A program made the translations under genes and the position numbers. The notes beneath the pieces were generated by a model. It searched no databases. It was given only the letters and a program-made list of their open reading frames with translations, and was not told the origin of the DNA. Below are positions 24,874 through 32,261 of a DNA stretch of 32,261 bases, in pieces (position 1 is the stretch's first letter; every line of letters starts with the position of its first letter). This DNA comes from Pseudomonadota bacterium (GTDB lineage: Bacteria > Pseudomonadota > Alphaproteobacteria > Rhizobiales > Beijerinckiaceae), in contig JAEWKH010000061.1 in the NCBI GenBank assembly GCA_023386155.1, positions 1-32,261 on the forward strand, read 5' to 3'.

Positions 24874-25889
24874 GCGGCGGCTCCTTCGGCGGGCGCGCCG
24901 GCCACGGTCGGACGGCGCTCGACGGCATCACGAAGAATGAGGCGGCCCTTCCGCTTCTCCTGCCGCGCATTGAACAGAACCGCGACGATGATCACGAAAC
25001 CGGAAATCGCCATCTGCCAGAACGGAGAGATGTTGATCACCGGCAAAGCGTTCTTGATCACGCCGAGGAACAGCGCGCCCAGAACGGCTCCTCCGACGGA
25101 CCCGATGCCCCCGAGCGTCGAGATGCCGCCGATCACGCATGCCGCGACCGTATCGAGCTCGAACCCCGCGGCGATATCCACATAGGCGACCGCATAGCGG
25201 GAGACCCAGAGATAGCCGCACAGACCCGCCAGGGCGCCCGACAGCATGAAGGCGAAGAAGCGCGTGCGCCCGACATCGATCCCGGCATAGAGCGCCGCCG
25301 TCGGATTGCCGCCCGCCGCGTAGAGCGCGCGCCCGAAGACCGTGCGCGTGAAGACGAGAGCGATGATCGCGATCACGAGGATCGCGGTCCATCCGAGCAG
25401 GGGAAGTCCGAGCACGGACACCCGCGGCGTGTTGAGGAAGGCGGGAGTCATCTGGGTCTGGTTGACCCAGGCCCCTCCGGAGAGAACGAAGGCCATGCCG
25501 CGGTAGATCGTGAGGGTGCCGAGCGTCGCCACGATGGAGGGGATGCCGATCTTCCAGACCATGAGGCCGTTGATGGCCCCCAGGAAAGCCCCGATGACGA
25601 TCGCCATCAGGATGAGAAGCGGCAGCGGGATCTGCGGAAAGGCTGCGTTCGTCATGGCGATGGCCATGCCGGTAAACGACAGGTTCGCGGCGACAGACAG
25701 GTCGATGGACCTGGTGAGGATCACGGCCATCTGGCCGAGCGCCAGGATCATCAGAATGGACGTGTCGTTGAAGATGTTGGCAAGGCTCTCCGGCGAGGCG
25801 AAACCCGGCGCACGTGCGGAGAAGATCGCAATCAGGACGGCGATGATCGCCACCAGCAGGAGTTCACGATATTTCAGGATTCGGCTCAT
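24870..25889 (-). CDS. rhaP: L-rhamnose ABC transporter permease RhaP
   Basis: The product is 339 residues, RbsC-like. Helices begin directly at the N-terminus (LLLVAIIAVLIAIFSARAPG), with conserved segments MAVILTRSIDLSVAANLSFT, GIPSIVATLGTLTIYRGMAF and VAACVIGGISTLGGIGSVGG. The C-terminal tail is basic, then Ala-rich. It is 30 bases downstream of rhaT and overlaps rhaQ by four bases. Together with RhaQ and the ATPase RhaT it makes the membrane part of the importer. Confidence 0.92.
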   Translation of the reverse strand: MSRILKYRELLLVAIIAVLIAIFSARAPGFASPESLANIFNDTSILMILALGQMAVILTRSIDLSVAANLSFTGMAIAMTNAAFPQIPLPLLILMAIVIGAFLGAINGLMVWKIGIPSIVATLGTLTIYRGMAFVLSGGAWVNQTQMTPAFLNTPRVSVLGLPLLGWTAILVIAIIALVFTRTVFGRALYAAGGNPTAALYAGIDVGRTRFFAFMLSGALAGLCGYLWVSRYAVAYVDIAAGFELDTVAACVIGGISTLGGIGSVGGAVLGALFLGVIKNALPVINISPFWQMAISGFVIIVAVLFNARQEKRKGRLILRDAVERRPTVAGAPAEGAAA

Positions 25890-25919
25890 CGTCGGTTCCG
25901 GATTCCTTGCCCTGCTAGG

Positions 25920-27437
25920 TCAAACATTGCCAGTGGCTGCTCTCACGAGGGTCTCGGCATCGAGCCCGTCGCGCTCCCACAGGCCGGCCGTTCGTCCCTC
26001 GCGCATCACCATCACGCGGTCTGACATCCCCAGGACCTCGGGCAGCTCGGACGAGACCATGATCACGCTCAGCCCCTCGCCTGCGAGTTCGCTCATGAAG
26101 GCATGCACCGCCGCCTTGGAGCCGATGTCGATGCCTTTGGTCGGCTCATCCAGGACGATGACCTTCGGCTTGGCGGCGAGCCACTTTCCGATCACGACCT
26201 TCTGCTGATTGCCGCCTGAGAGGGTTCCGACAGGAACCGAGAGCGCCGCGGCGCGAAGATCGAGCCGCTCGGCGTATTGTCTGGCCAGGGCGAACTCCTC
26301 CGCCTCGCGCAGGAATCCGGCCCTGGTGGTCCTGCCCAGCGTCGCCATGGAGATGTTCTGGAAGATCGGCATCTGCAGCACGGCGCCATGGCGGCCGCGT
26401 TCCTCGGGCACGTAGACGATGCCGGCCGCGATGGCATCGGCAGGAGACCGGATGACGACCCGGCGTCCTTCCAGCTCCAGGCTGCCCGCGCTTGGCCGGG
26501 TGATGCCGAACAGGGCCTGGCAGAACTCCGAGCGCCCTGCCCCGACCAATCCGTAGAGCCCCAAGATCTCGCCGCGCCGCAGCTCGATGGAGATGTCGTC
26601 GAACTCCGTCGGGTGCGAATAGCCCGCGACCTTCAGAACCGTATTCCCGATCGCCACATCGACCTTCGGGAAGACATGATCGACGGAGCGACCGACCATC
26701 ATGCGCACGATCTCGTCCTGCCCGGTCTGCGCCAGCAGGCCGGACCCGATGGAGCGACCGTCGCGGAACACTACGAACCGTTCGGCGATCTGGTAGACCT
26801 CCTCGAACTTGTGACTGATGAAGAGGATCGCCTTGCCCTGCCTCTTCAGTCGTTCGATGATCCGGAAAAGGTCCTCAACCTCCTTGTAGGAGAGCGCGGC
26901 GGTCGGTTCGTCCATAATGACCACGCGAGCCTCGACGGACAGCGCGCGCGCGATGGCGACCAGATGGCGATGCGCGATCGAGAGGTCCTTCAGCCGGGCA
27001 TAGGGGCTGATCGGCGCGTCGATGGAGGTGAGAAGGGCCGCGGCGCGCGCGTTCATGGCGCCCCAGTTGACGAGCCCCAGCCGGTTCCGAGGCGCGTGGC
27101 CGAGAAAGATGTTCTCGGCGACGGAAAGCTCGTCGAACAGCACGGTTTCCTGGTGGATCGCCGTGATGCCGCTGCGGATCGCCGCCTCGGCATTCGCGAA
27201 GCGCACCGGGGCGCCATCGACGACGATCTCGCCGCCATCGGGCTGGTAGATCCCGGTGAGGATCTTGACGAGCGTCGACTTGCCGGCGCCATTCTCGCCG
27301 ATCAGCGCCGTTACCGTTCCCGGATGGAGCGCGACGTCCACATGATCGAGCGCCTTGACCCCCGGGAACGCCTTGGAAATGCCGCGCATCTCCAAAAGCG
27401 GAGTCTGGACCTCGTGAACCGCCTGAACCACGGACAT
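25920..27437 (-). CDS. rhaT: L-rhamnose ABC transporter ATP-binding protein RhaT
   Basis: The product is 505 residues from ATG 27437 (AGGA five bases upstream); the longer frame to 27623 runs into rhaS and is rejected. Two fused ABC domains are visible, as in RbsA/AraG. The first has Walker A GENGAGKST (about 45-53), the degenerate signature LSIAHRHLVAIARAL and Walker B VVIMDEPTAAL. The second has a degenerate Walker A (GLVGAGRSEF), the canonical signature LSGGNQQKV (about 406-414) and Walker B VIVLDEPTKGID. This asymmetry is normal for the family. It drives rhamnose import. The name follows the Rhizobium locus and is unrelated to the E. coli RhaT rhamnose-proton symporter. Confidence 0.93.
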   Translation of the reverse strand: MSVVQAVHEVQTPLLEMRGISKAFPGVKALDHVDVALHPGTVTALIGENGAGKSTLVKILTGIYQPDGGEIVVDGAPVRFANAEAAIRSGITAIHQETVLFDELSVAENIFLGHAPRNRLGLVNWGAMNARAAALLTSIDAPISPYARLKDLSIAHRHLVAIARALSVEARVVIMDEPTAALSYKEVEDLFRIIERLKRQGKAILFISHKFEEVYQIAERFVVFRDGRSIGSGLLAQTGQDEIVRMMVGRSVDHVFPKVDVAIGNTVLKVAGYSHPTEFDDISIELRRGEILGLYGLVGAGRSEFCQALFGITRPSAGSLELEGRRVVIRSPADAIAAGIVYVPEERGRHGAVLQMPIFQNISMATLGRTTRAGFLREAEEFALARQYAERLDLRAAALSVPVGTLSGGNQQKVVIGKWLAAKPKVIVLDEPTKGIDIGSKAAVHAFMSELAGEGLSVIMVSSELPEVLGMSDRVMVMREGRTAGLWERDGLDAETLVRAATGNV

Positions 27438-27468
27438 GGGAATCCTGCCAAGTGCCGATGAGTACAAG

Positions 27469-27492
27469 GAGGGCGCGGACAGCCGCGCCCTC
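27469..27492 (-). terminator. Intercistronic hairpin between rhaS and rhaT
   Basis: Gagggcgcgg (27469-27478) and ccgcgccctc (27483-27492) form a perfect 10-bp GC-rich stem with a 4-base loop, about 20 bases after the rhaS stop. No T-tract follows on the minus strand. It probably acts as a 3'-end stabiliser or partial terminator, raising binding-protein output over the membrane parts. Confidence 0.72.
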
Positions 27493-27513
27493 GCTCCGAG
27501 TGGCCTTAGGATC

Positions 27514-28509
27514 TCAGAAGATCTTGGCGAACTCGTCGACGTTCTTCTTGTCGTAGACGAAGGGATCGGCCATCGCGGCCTCGCCGGTGTCGCCGATCTT
27601 GATCTTGCCCATGCGCCCGGCATTGATCTCCGCGCCGGGCTTGCCGTCGGTTTCGCCCTTGACGAGTCGATAGGCGATCTGCGTGGCGGAATAGCCGAGA
27701 TCGATCGGGTTCCAGATCGCGAATTCCTTCGTCGCGCCGGAGTGGACGGCTCCGGCCATCTCGGACGGAAGCCCGAGGCCCGTCACGTAGACCTGCCCGA
27801 TCTTGCCGGCATCCTTCACCACCTGCGAGGCGGCGAGCACGCCGACCGTGGTCGGAGCAACGATGACCTTCACGTTCGGGTGGGACTTCAAAAGGCCCTG
27901 AGCCTCGCGGTAGCTCTTGTCCGCCAGATCGTCTCCGTAGACCGTCGTGACGAGGTTCAGGCCGGGATATTTCGGGAGCAGCTTCTTCATCTCGGCGATC
28001 CAGGTGTTCTGGTTCGTCGACGTGGAGGTCGCCGACAGGATCGCGAAATCGCCCTTGCCGTCGGGAAGATGGGACGCCGCGAGCTTCAGGCACATGTTGC
28101 CGATCAGCTCGTTCGACGACGGGTTGAGATGCAGGATCCGCCCGTCCTTGCCGACGGCGGAATCCCAGGAGATCACCTTGATGCCGCGCTGCGCGGCCCG
28201 CTTCAGGGCCGGCACGACGGCATCGGGATCGTTGGCCGAGATCGCGATCGCATCGACGCGCTGGGCGATGAGGGCATTGATGACCTCGATCTGCCCCTCG
28301 GCGGTGGTGGTGGTCGGTCCCGTATAGATCACCTCGACGCCGCCGAGTTCCTTCGCGGCTTCCTGGGCGCCCTTGTTGGCCGCCTCGAAGAAGCCGTTGC
28401 CGAGCGATTTCGCCACGAGGCCGATCTTCATGGTCTGCGCACTCGCCGGGCCGGCGAAGAGAGCCAGACCCAATGCCGTGCCGAGGGCAAGCTTCGCGAA
28501 TAATTTCAT
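27514..28509 (-). CDS. rhaS: L-rhamnose ABC transporter substrate-binding protein RhaS
   Basis: The product is 331 residues from ATG 28509, with GGGAGGAAG six bases upstream; an upstream TTG at 28530 is unlikely. A Sec signal peptide (MKLFAKLALGTALGLALFAG, cleavage after ASA) precedes a type I periplasmic binding protein (RbsB/Peripla_BP_4-like). Typical segments are KIGLVAKSLGNGFFEAANKG, INALIAQRVDAIAISANDPD, GIKVISWDSAV and STNQNTWIAEMKKLL. It captures L-rhamnose in the periplasm for RhaPQ/RhaT. It lies 39 bases downstream of rhaR and is followed by a hairpin. This RhaS is the rhizobial binding protein, not the E. coli AraC-type regulator of that name. Confidence 0.93.
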   Translation of the reverse strand: MKLFAKLALGTALGLALFAGPASAQTMKIGLVAKSLGNGFFEAANKGAQEAAKELGGVEVIYTGPTTTTAEGQIEVINALIAQRVDAIAISANDPDAVVPALKRAAQRGIKVISWDSAVGKDGRILHLNPSSNELIGNMCLKLAASHLPDGKGDFAILSATSTSTNQNTWIAEMKKLLPKYPGLNLVTTVYGDDLADKSYREAQGLLKSHPNVKVIVAPTTVGVLAASQVVKDAGKIGQVYVTGLGLPSEMAGAVHSGATKEFAIWNPIDLGYSATQIAYRLVKGETDGKPGAEINAGRMGKIKIGDTGEAAMADPFVYDKKNVDEFAKIF

Positions 28510-28548
28510 GTTCTTCCTCCCGTTTTTCAAAGCACCTCCCGGCAGCTC

Positions 28549-29361
28549 TCAGGCCGCCGATGAGGATTCCGCAGACTGATCGGCTGCCGTCGTTGCGGCG
28601 ATGATCAGCTTGATTCCCGCATTCTCGATCATGGTCCTGGCCGAATCCGGGATGGCGTCGTCGGTAATCAGTGTGGAGACCCGATCGAGGGGACAGAGAA
28701 TGAGGCTCGAGCGGCGCTGGAACTTGGTGGAATCCACCATCAGGACCAGTTCGTCGGCCTGACTGATCAGCTTCTGCTCGGCCTGGATGATCAGCGCGTC
28801 CTGTTCCATCACGCCGAGCGCGCCGACGCCCTGGGCGCCCATGAACATGCGGCGGGCATAGAAATTGCGCGTCACGTCGTTCTCGAACGGCGAGAGAATG
28901 ATGCTCTGGTCGCGATAGATCGAGCCGCCCGGCAGCATCACCTGGTTCTTCGAGTGCTTCACGAGATGCTCGGCGATGGCGAACGAGTTCGTGAACACCT
29001 GCAGCCGCCGGCCGGTCAGGTAATGCACCATCTGGAAGGTCGTGGTGCCGCCATTGATGATGATGGCGTCGCCCTCCGTGCACAGCGCCACCGCCTCCCG
29101 GGCGATGGCCCGCTTCTTGGCGATGTTCTCGCCTTCCGACACGCGGAACGGCTTGGCCGCGAGGCTCCCGATCTGGGCCGGATGGAGCGCCTCCGCTCCG
29201 CCGCGCACGCGGCGCAGGCGCCCCTGAACGTGGAGGGCCGCGATATCGCGGCGGATCGTGGCCTCGGACGCGGATGTCAGCTCCACGAGATCCTGGACTG
29301 TCGCGACCGGCTTCTCCTGGACGGCGCTCAGGATGATCCGGTGCCTTTCACGTTCGTGCAT
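28549..29361 (-). CDS. rhaR: DeoR-family transcriptional repressor RhaR
   Basis: The product is 270 residues from ATG 29361 (GAGGAA upstream). An N-terminal DeoR winged HTH (VQDLVELTSASEATIRRDIA, about 23-42, then RLRRVRGGA) is followed by the DeoRC sensor domain (about 75-235). That domain contains the phosphosugar-isomerase-like motifs IINGGTTTFQM and MVDSTKF. DeoR regulators are usually repressors relieved by phosphorylated sugars, and RhaR of Rhizobium leguminosarum represses its rha locus. Here it is first in rhaRSTPQUK and divergent from rhaDI. It is therefore likely to control both transcripts and itself through the shared intergenic region. The name differs in meaning from E. coli RhaR (AraC family). 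Confidence 0.92.
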   Translation of the reverse strand: MHERERHRIILSAVQEKPVATVQDLVELTSASEATIRRDIAALHVQGRLRRVRGGAEALHPAQIGSLAAKPFRVSEGENIAKKRAIAREAVALCTEGDAIIINGGTTTFQMVHYLTGRRLQVFTNSFAIAEHLVKHSKNQVMLPGGSIYRDQSIILSPFENDVTRNFYARRMFMGAQGVGALGVMEQDALIIQAEQKLISQADELVLMVDSTKFQRRSSLILCPLDRVSTLITDDAIPDSARTMIENAGIKLIIAATTAADQSAESSSAA

Positions 29362-29600
29362 GGTTCCTCAACAAGGCGGCTGGGACTAATCGGAGGATCG
29401 AGCACCTTTCAGGTTCACGCAAGTTGACGCTTAGACTGCGCACACAACCGATCACAGTCAATCAATATTGCCATACCACCTTCGTATCATGATCGTTATT
29501 GATCGTACTTGATCGTTTTAGGTTGACAACAAGGGAGGCCCCCGCCACCCTTCGGCTCAAATCCGGGGCATGCGCCCTCACGACCGGACAGGAGGATCCC
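29362..29600. promoter_or_regulatory. Divergent rhaR/rhaD control region
   Basis: These 239 bases separate the two rhamnose transcripts and are much more A+T-rich between 29400 and 29530 than the flanking genes. They contain the tandem GATCGT repeats and a TTGACA at 29523-29528, which lacks a matching -10 at normal spacing. Both promoters should be here, but I cannot place them firmly. Confidence 0.65.
29491..29520. promoter_or_regulatory. Candidate RhaR operator: three tandem 10-bp GATCGT repeats
   Basis: Gatcgttatt, gatcgtactt and gatcgtttta follow each other without gap at 29491, 29501 and 29511. This places identical hexamers on one face of the helix at one-turn spacing. The first overlaps the palindrome atcatgat (29486-29493). 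Direct repeats of this spacing suit a DeoR-family repressor, so this is the best operator candidate for rhaR-rhaK and rhaDI. Binding is inferred, not shown. Confidence 0.6.
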
Positions 29601-31706
29601 GTGGACACCGCGACCCAGGCCGTCAAACTCCTCGACAACCATTGGGACGACGCGAAGGCCGCCACCCTCGACGAGCCGGGCCTGCTGCTCTACCGCTCCA
29701 ACCTGCTCGGTGCCGACAAGCGGATCACCAATTACGGCGGTGGCAACACCTCGGCCAAGGTGATCGAGACAGACCCTCTGACGGGCGAGAAGGTCGAGGT
29801 GCTCTGGGTCAAGGGCTCAGGTGGCGACGTGGGCACCATCAAGCTCGACGGCTTCGCCACGCTCTACATGGACAAGCTGCGCTCGCTGAAGAACCTCTAC
29901 AGAGGCGTCGAGGACGAGGACCGCATGGTCGGCTTCCTGCCCCACGCCACCTTCAACCTCAACACGCGCGCCGCCTCGATCGACACGCCGCTGCACGGCT
30001 TCCTCCCGTACAAGCATGTCGATCACATGCATCCCGATGCGATCATCGCAATCGCCGCATCCAGGAACTCCCGCGAGCTGACGCGCGAGATCTTCGGCGA
30101 CGAGATCGGCTGGCTGCCCTGGCGCCGGCCCGGCTTCCAGCTGGGCCTCGACCTCGAAGGCTTCGCCAAGGCCAATCCCAACGCCAAAGGCGTGGTGCTC
30201 GAAAGCCATGGCCTCTTCACCTGGGCCGACGACGCCAAGGAATGCTACGCGCTCACCCTTCGCATCATCAATCGGGCCATCCGCTGGTTCGCGGAGAAGA
30301 CGGCAGGCAAGCCGGCTTTCGGCGGCGCCGTGACAGAGAGCCTTTCCCGCGACGAGCGCCGCAAGGTTGCGGCGCGCCTGATGCCGGAGATCCGCGGCAG
30401 GATCGGCCAGGCGGAGCGCAAGCTCGGTCATTTCGACGACCAGGACGCGGTGCTCGAATTCGTCAACTCGGCGGACCTGAAGCCCCTCGCCCGGCTCGGC
30501 ACGAGCTGTCCCGACCATTTCCTGCGCACGAAGATCCGCCCGCTCGTCCTCGACTTCGACCCGAAGGCGCCGGACGTCGATGCGGTGCTCGCCGGACTCG
30601 ATGCGGCGCTCGATGCCTATCGGGCCGATTACACGCGCTATTACGAGCAGTGCAGGCACGACGACAGCCCGAAGATGCGCGATCCCAATCCGGTGATCTT
30701 CCTGATCCCCGGAATCGGCATGCTGTCGTTCGCCCGCGACAAGGCGACCGCGCGCATCGCGAGCGAGTTCTACGTCAATGCCATCAACGTGATGCGCGGC
30801 GCCTCCTCGGTATCCGAGTACCAGGGCCTTCCCGAGCAGGAGGCCTTCGACATCGAATACTGGCTGCTCGAGGAAGCCAAGCTCCAGCGCATGCCGAAGC
30901 CGAAGAGCCTCGCCGGGCGCGTGGCGTTCATCACCGGCGGCGCCGGCGGCATCGGCCGCGCCACGGCCGAGCGGCTGGCGGGCGAAGGCGCCTGCGTGGT
31001 GCTCGCCGACATCGATCGGGAATCGCTGACCGCGACGGTCGATGATTTCTCCAAGCGCTTCGGACAGGACTCGGTGCGCGGCGTGACGCTCGACGTCACG
31101 AGCGAGCCGGACGTCCTGTCCTCCTTCGTCGAGGCCAGCGTCGAGTTCGGCGGCATCGACATCCTGGTGTCCAACGCCGGCATCGCCTCCTCGGCTCCCG
31201 TGGAGGAGACCGATCTGGCCATGTGGAACCGCAACATCGACATTCTCGCGACGGGCTATTTCCTCGTCTCGCGGGAGGCCTTCCGCCTGTTCCGGCGCCA
31301 GAAGCTCGGCGGCAACGTGGTCTTCGTCTCGTCGAAGAACGGCCTCGCCTCCTCGCCCAACGCGTCGGCCTATTGCACCGCCAAGGCGGCGGAGATCCAC
31401 CTCGCCCGCTGCCTGGCGCTGGAGGGGGCGGAGGCCGGCATCCGCGTGAACACGGTCAATCCGGACGCGGTGCTGCGCGGTTCCAAGATCTGGACCGGCG
31501 AATGGCGCGAGCAGCGCGCGGCCTCGTCGAAACTCGCCGTCGACGAGCTGGAGGAGCATTACCGCAAGCGCTCCCTGCTGAAGCTGAACGTTTTCCCGGA
31601 AGACATCGCCGAGGCCATCTACTTCCTCGCTTCCGACCTTTCGGCGAAATCGACCGGCAACATCATCAATGTGGATGCCGGCAACGCGACGTCGTTCACG
31701 CGATAA
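29601..31706 (+). CDS. rhaD: Bifunctional rhamnulose-1-phosphate aldolase / short-chain dehydrogenase RhaD
   Basis: The product is 701 residues from GTG 29601, with AGGAGG five bases upstream. The longer frame from TTG 29499 would translate the operator and is rejected. An N-terminal class II aldolase domain (about 1-420; NYGGGNTSAK, VDHMHPDAII, VVLESHGLFTW) is fused to a C-terminal SDR domain (about 435-701). The SDR part has the cofactor motif TGGAGGIG (445-452), SNAGIA, and catalytic Ser578, Tyr591 and Lys595 (YCTAKAAE). The aldolase splits L-rhamnulose-1-phosphate into dihydroxyacetone phosphate and L-lactaldehyde. The dehydrogenase is thought to act on the lactaldehyde. It is first in rhaDI, divergent from rhaR. 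Confidence 0.94.
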   Translation: MDTATQAVKLLDNHWDDAKAATLDEPGLLLYRSNLLGADKRITNYGGGNTSAKVIETDPLTGEKVEVLWVKGSGGDVGTIKLDGFATLYMDKLRSLKNLYRGVEDEDRMVGFLPHATFNLNTRAASIDTPLHGFLPYKHVDHMHPDAIIAIAASRNSRELTREIFGDEIGWLPWRRPGFQLGLDLEGFAKANPNAKGVVLESHGLFTWADDAKECYALTLRIINRAIRWFAEKTAGKPAFGGAVTESLSRDERRKVAARLMPEIRGRIGQAERKLGHFDDQDAVLEFVNSADLKPLARLGTSCPDHFLRTKIRPLVLDFDPKAPDVDAVLAGLDAALDAYRADYTRYYEQCRHDDSPKMRDPNPVIFLIPGIGMLSFARDKATARIASEFYVNAINVMRGASSVSEYQGLPEQEAFDIEYWLLEEAKLQRMPKPKSLAGRVAFITGGAGGIGRATAERLAGEGACVVLADIDRESLTATVDDFSKRFGQDSVRGVTLDVTSEPDVLSSFVEASVEFGGIDILVSNAGIASSAPVEETDLAMWNRNIDILATGYFLVSREAFRLFRRQKLGGNVVFVSSKNGLASSPNASAYCTAKAAEIHLARCLALEGAEAGIRVNTVNPDAVLRGSKIWTGEWREQRAASSKLAVDELEEHYRKRSLLKLNVFPEDIAEAIYFLASDLSAKSTGNIINVDAGNATSFTR

Positions 31707-31727
31707 GACCTGCCCAGGGAGGACGCC

Positions 31728-32261
31728 ATGACCGGACAGAGAATGACGCCAGAAATCGTCGCCGCCGACAACGAGAAGCGGATGGGCGATTTGCGGGCGG
31801 ATTACGATGCCCTGGGCGCCAGGCTCGCGCGGGACGGCATCGACATCGAGGCCGTCACCGGCAAGGTCGCGCAGTTCTTCGTGGCGGTCCCCTCCTGGGG
31901 CGTCGGCACGGGCGGCACGAGGTTCGCACGGTTTCCCGGCATCGGAGAGCCGCGCAACATCTTCGACAAGCTCGACGACTGTGCCGTGATCCACCAGCTT
32001 ACCCGCGCGACGCCGACCGTCTCGCTGCACATTCCCTGGGACAAGGTCGACGATCCGAGGCGGCTCAAGGCGCATGGCGACGCGCTGGGGCTCGGCTTCG
32101 ACGCCATGAACTCCAACACCTTCTCCGACGCGCCGCAGCAGGAGCATTCCTACAAGTACGGCTCGCTCTCGCACGCGGACGCGGCGCCGCGCCGGCAGGC
32201 GGTCGAGCATAACATCGAGTGCATCGAGATCGGCCGCAAGCTCGGCTCAAAAGCGCTGACG
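31728..32261 (+). CDS. rhaI: L-rhamnose isomerase RhaI (5' part, runs off the window)
   Basis: 178 codons are visible from ATG 31728, with AGGGAGGA five bases upstream; the frame is open to the window end. The visible part matches the N-terminal half of the Pseudomonas/rhizobial-type L-rhamnose isomerase (TIM barrel, metal dependent). Recognisable segments are VAVPSWGVGTGGTRFARFPG, TVSLHIPWDK, GFDAMNSNTFSDAP and YKYGSLSHADA. The metal-binding residues are mostly beyond the window. It converts L-rhamnose to L-rhamnulose. It lies 21 bases after rhaD in the same operon. Confidence 0.92.
   Translation, partial: MTGQRMTPEIVAADNEKRMGDLRADYDALGARLARDGIDIEAVTGKVAQFFVAVPSWGVGTGGTRFARFPGIGEPRNIFDKLDDCAVIHQLTRATPTVSLHIPWDKVDDPRRLKAHGDALGLGFDAMNSNTFSDAPQQEHSYKYGSLSHADAAPRRQAVEHNIECIEIGRKLGSKALT

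Noticed and set aside
29523..29551. TTGACA as the -35 of the rhaD promoter
   Set aside because: At 16-18 bases downstream there is only GC-rich cacccttc-like sequence, so no credible -10; kept only as a remark.
29817..32210. 797-codon minus-strand frame antisense to rhaD and rhaI
   Set aside because: It is a mirror of two well-identified genes with typical Arg/Glu/Val-rich antisense composition.

Overview
The window looks like a chromosomal piece of a GC-rich alphaproteobacterium of the order Hyphomicrobiales (Rhizobiales), most like Methylobacteriaceae/Microvirga-type genomes. This rests on four things: rhizobial-style gene sets (rhaRSTPQUK/rhaDI and a coxMNOP-like oxidase), a long poly-HAMP signalling protein, intergenic palindromic repeats of the kind scattered through Rhizobiales genomes, and overall codon use. 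The genus is an inference. No tRNA, rRNA, CRISPR array, insertion sequence or prophage gene was seen.

Layout. (1) 1-2128, minus: N-terminal 709 codons of a soluble protein built of exact 92-residue HAMP repeats, probably a hybrid histidine kinase whose catalytic end lies outside the window. (2) 2129-2542: gene-free stretch with a composite palindromic repeat that reaches into the tamB stop codon. (3) 2543-8823, minus: tamA-tamB, translationally coupled, for the outer-membrane translocation and assembly module. (4) 9440-13836, plus: five-gene alternative haem-copper oxidase operon (subunits II, I, two subunit-III paralogues, a subunit-IV-like protein) closed by a strong hairpin terminator. (5) 13895-14719, minus: a DUF2189 membrane protein, convergent with the oxidase. 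(6) 15187-15957, plus: trans-aconitate 2-methyltransferase. (7) 16072-18490, plus: a FecR-like exported protein and a CHASE2 class III nucleotide cyclase, ending in a hairpin shared with the convergent TPR gene. (8) 18555-20435, minus: an exported TPR protein with a conserved histidine-rich patch; divergent from it, 20602-21672, plus: a GlxA-type (DJ-1/PfpI plus AraC) regulator. (9) 21673-22125: AT-richer gap with one weak small ORF. (10) 22126-32261: a complete L-rhamnose locus, with rhaR-rhaS-rhaT-rhaP-rhaQ-rhaU-rhaK on minus and rhaD-rhaI (rhaI cut by the window end) on plus.

How the genes work together. In the rhamnose locus, RhaS/T/P/Q import L-rhamnose, RhaU interconverts its anomers, RhaI isomerises it to L-rhamnulose, RhaK phosphorylates this, and the bifunctional RhaD cleaves rhamnulose-1-phosphate and processes the lactaldehyde. 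RhaR, a DeoR-family repressor, probably acts on the 239-bp divergent region, which carries three head-to-tail 10-bp GATCGT repeats. The oxidase operon encodes the structural subunits of a terminal oxidase with intact haem, CuB and CuA ligands, but carries no assembly genes.

Most of this is recognisable biology. The least explained items are the FecR/CHASE2-cyclase pair with a changed substrate-selecting residue, the histidine-rich TPR protein next to a GlxA-type regulator, the subunit-III paralogue that has lost its carboxylate, and the repeat at the tamB stop.
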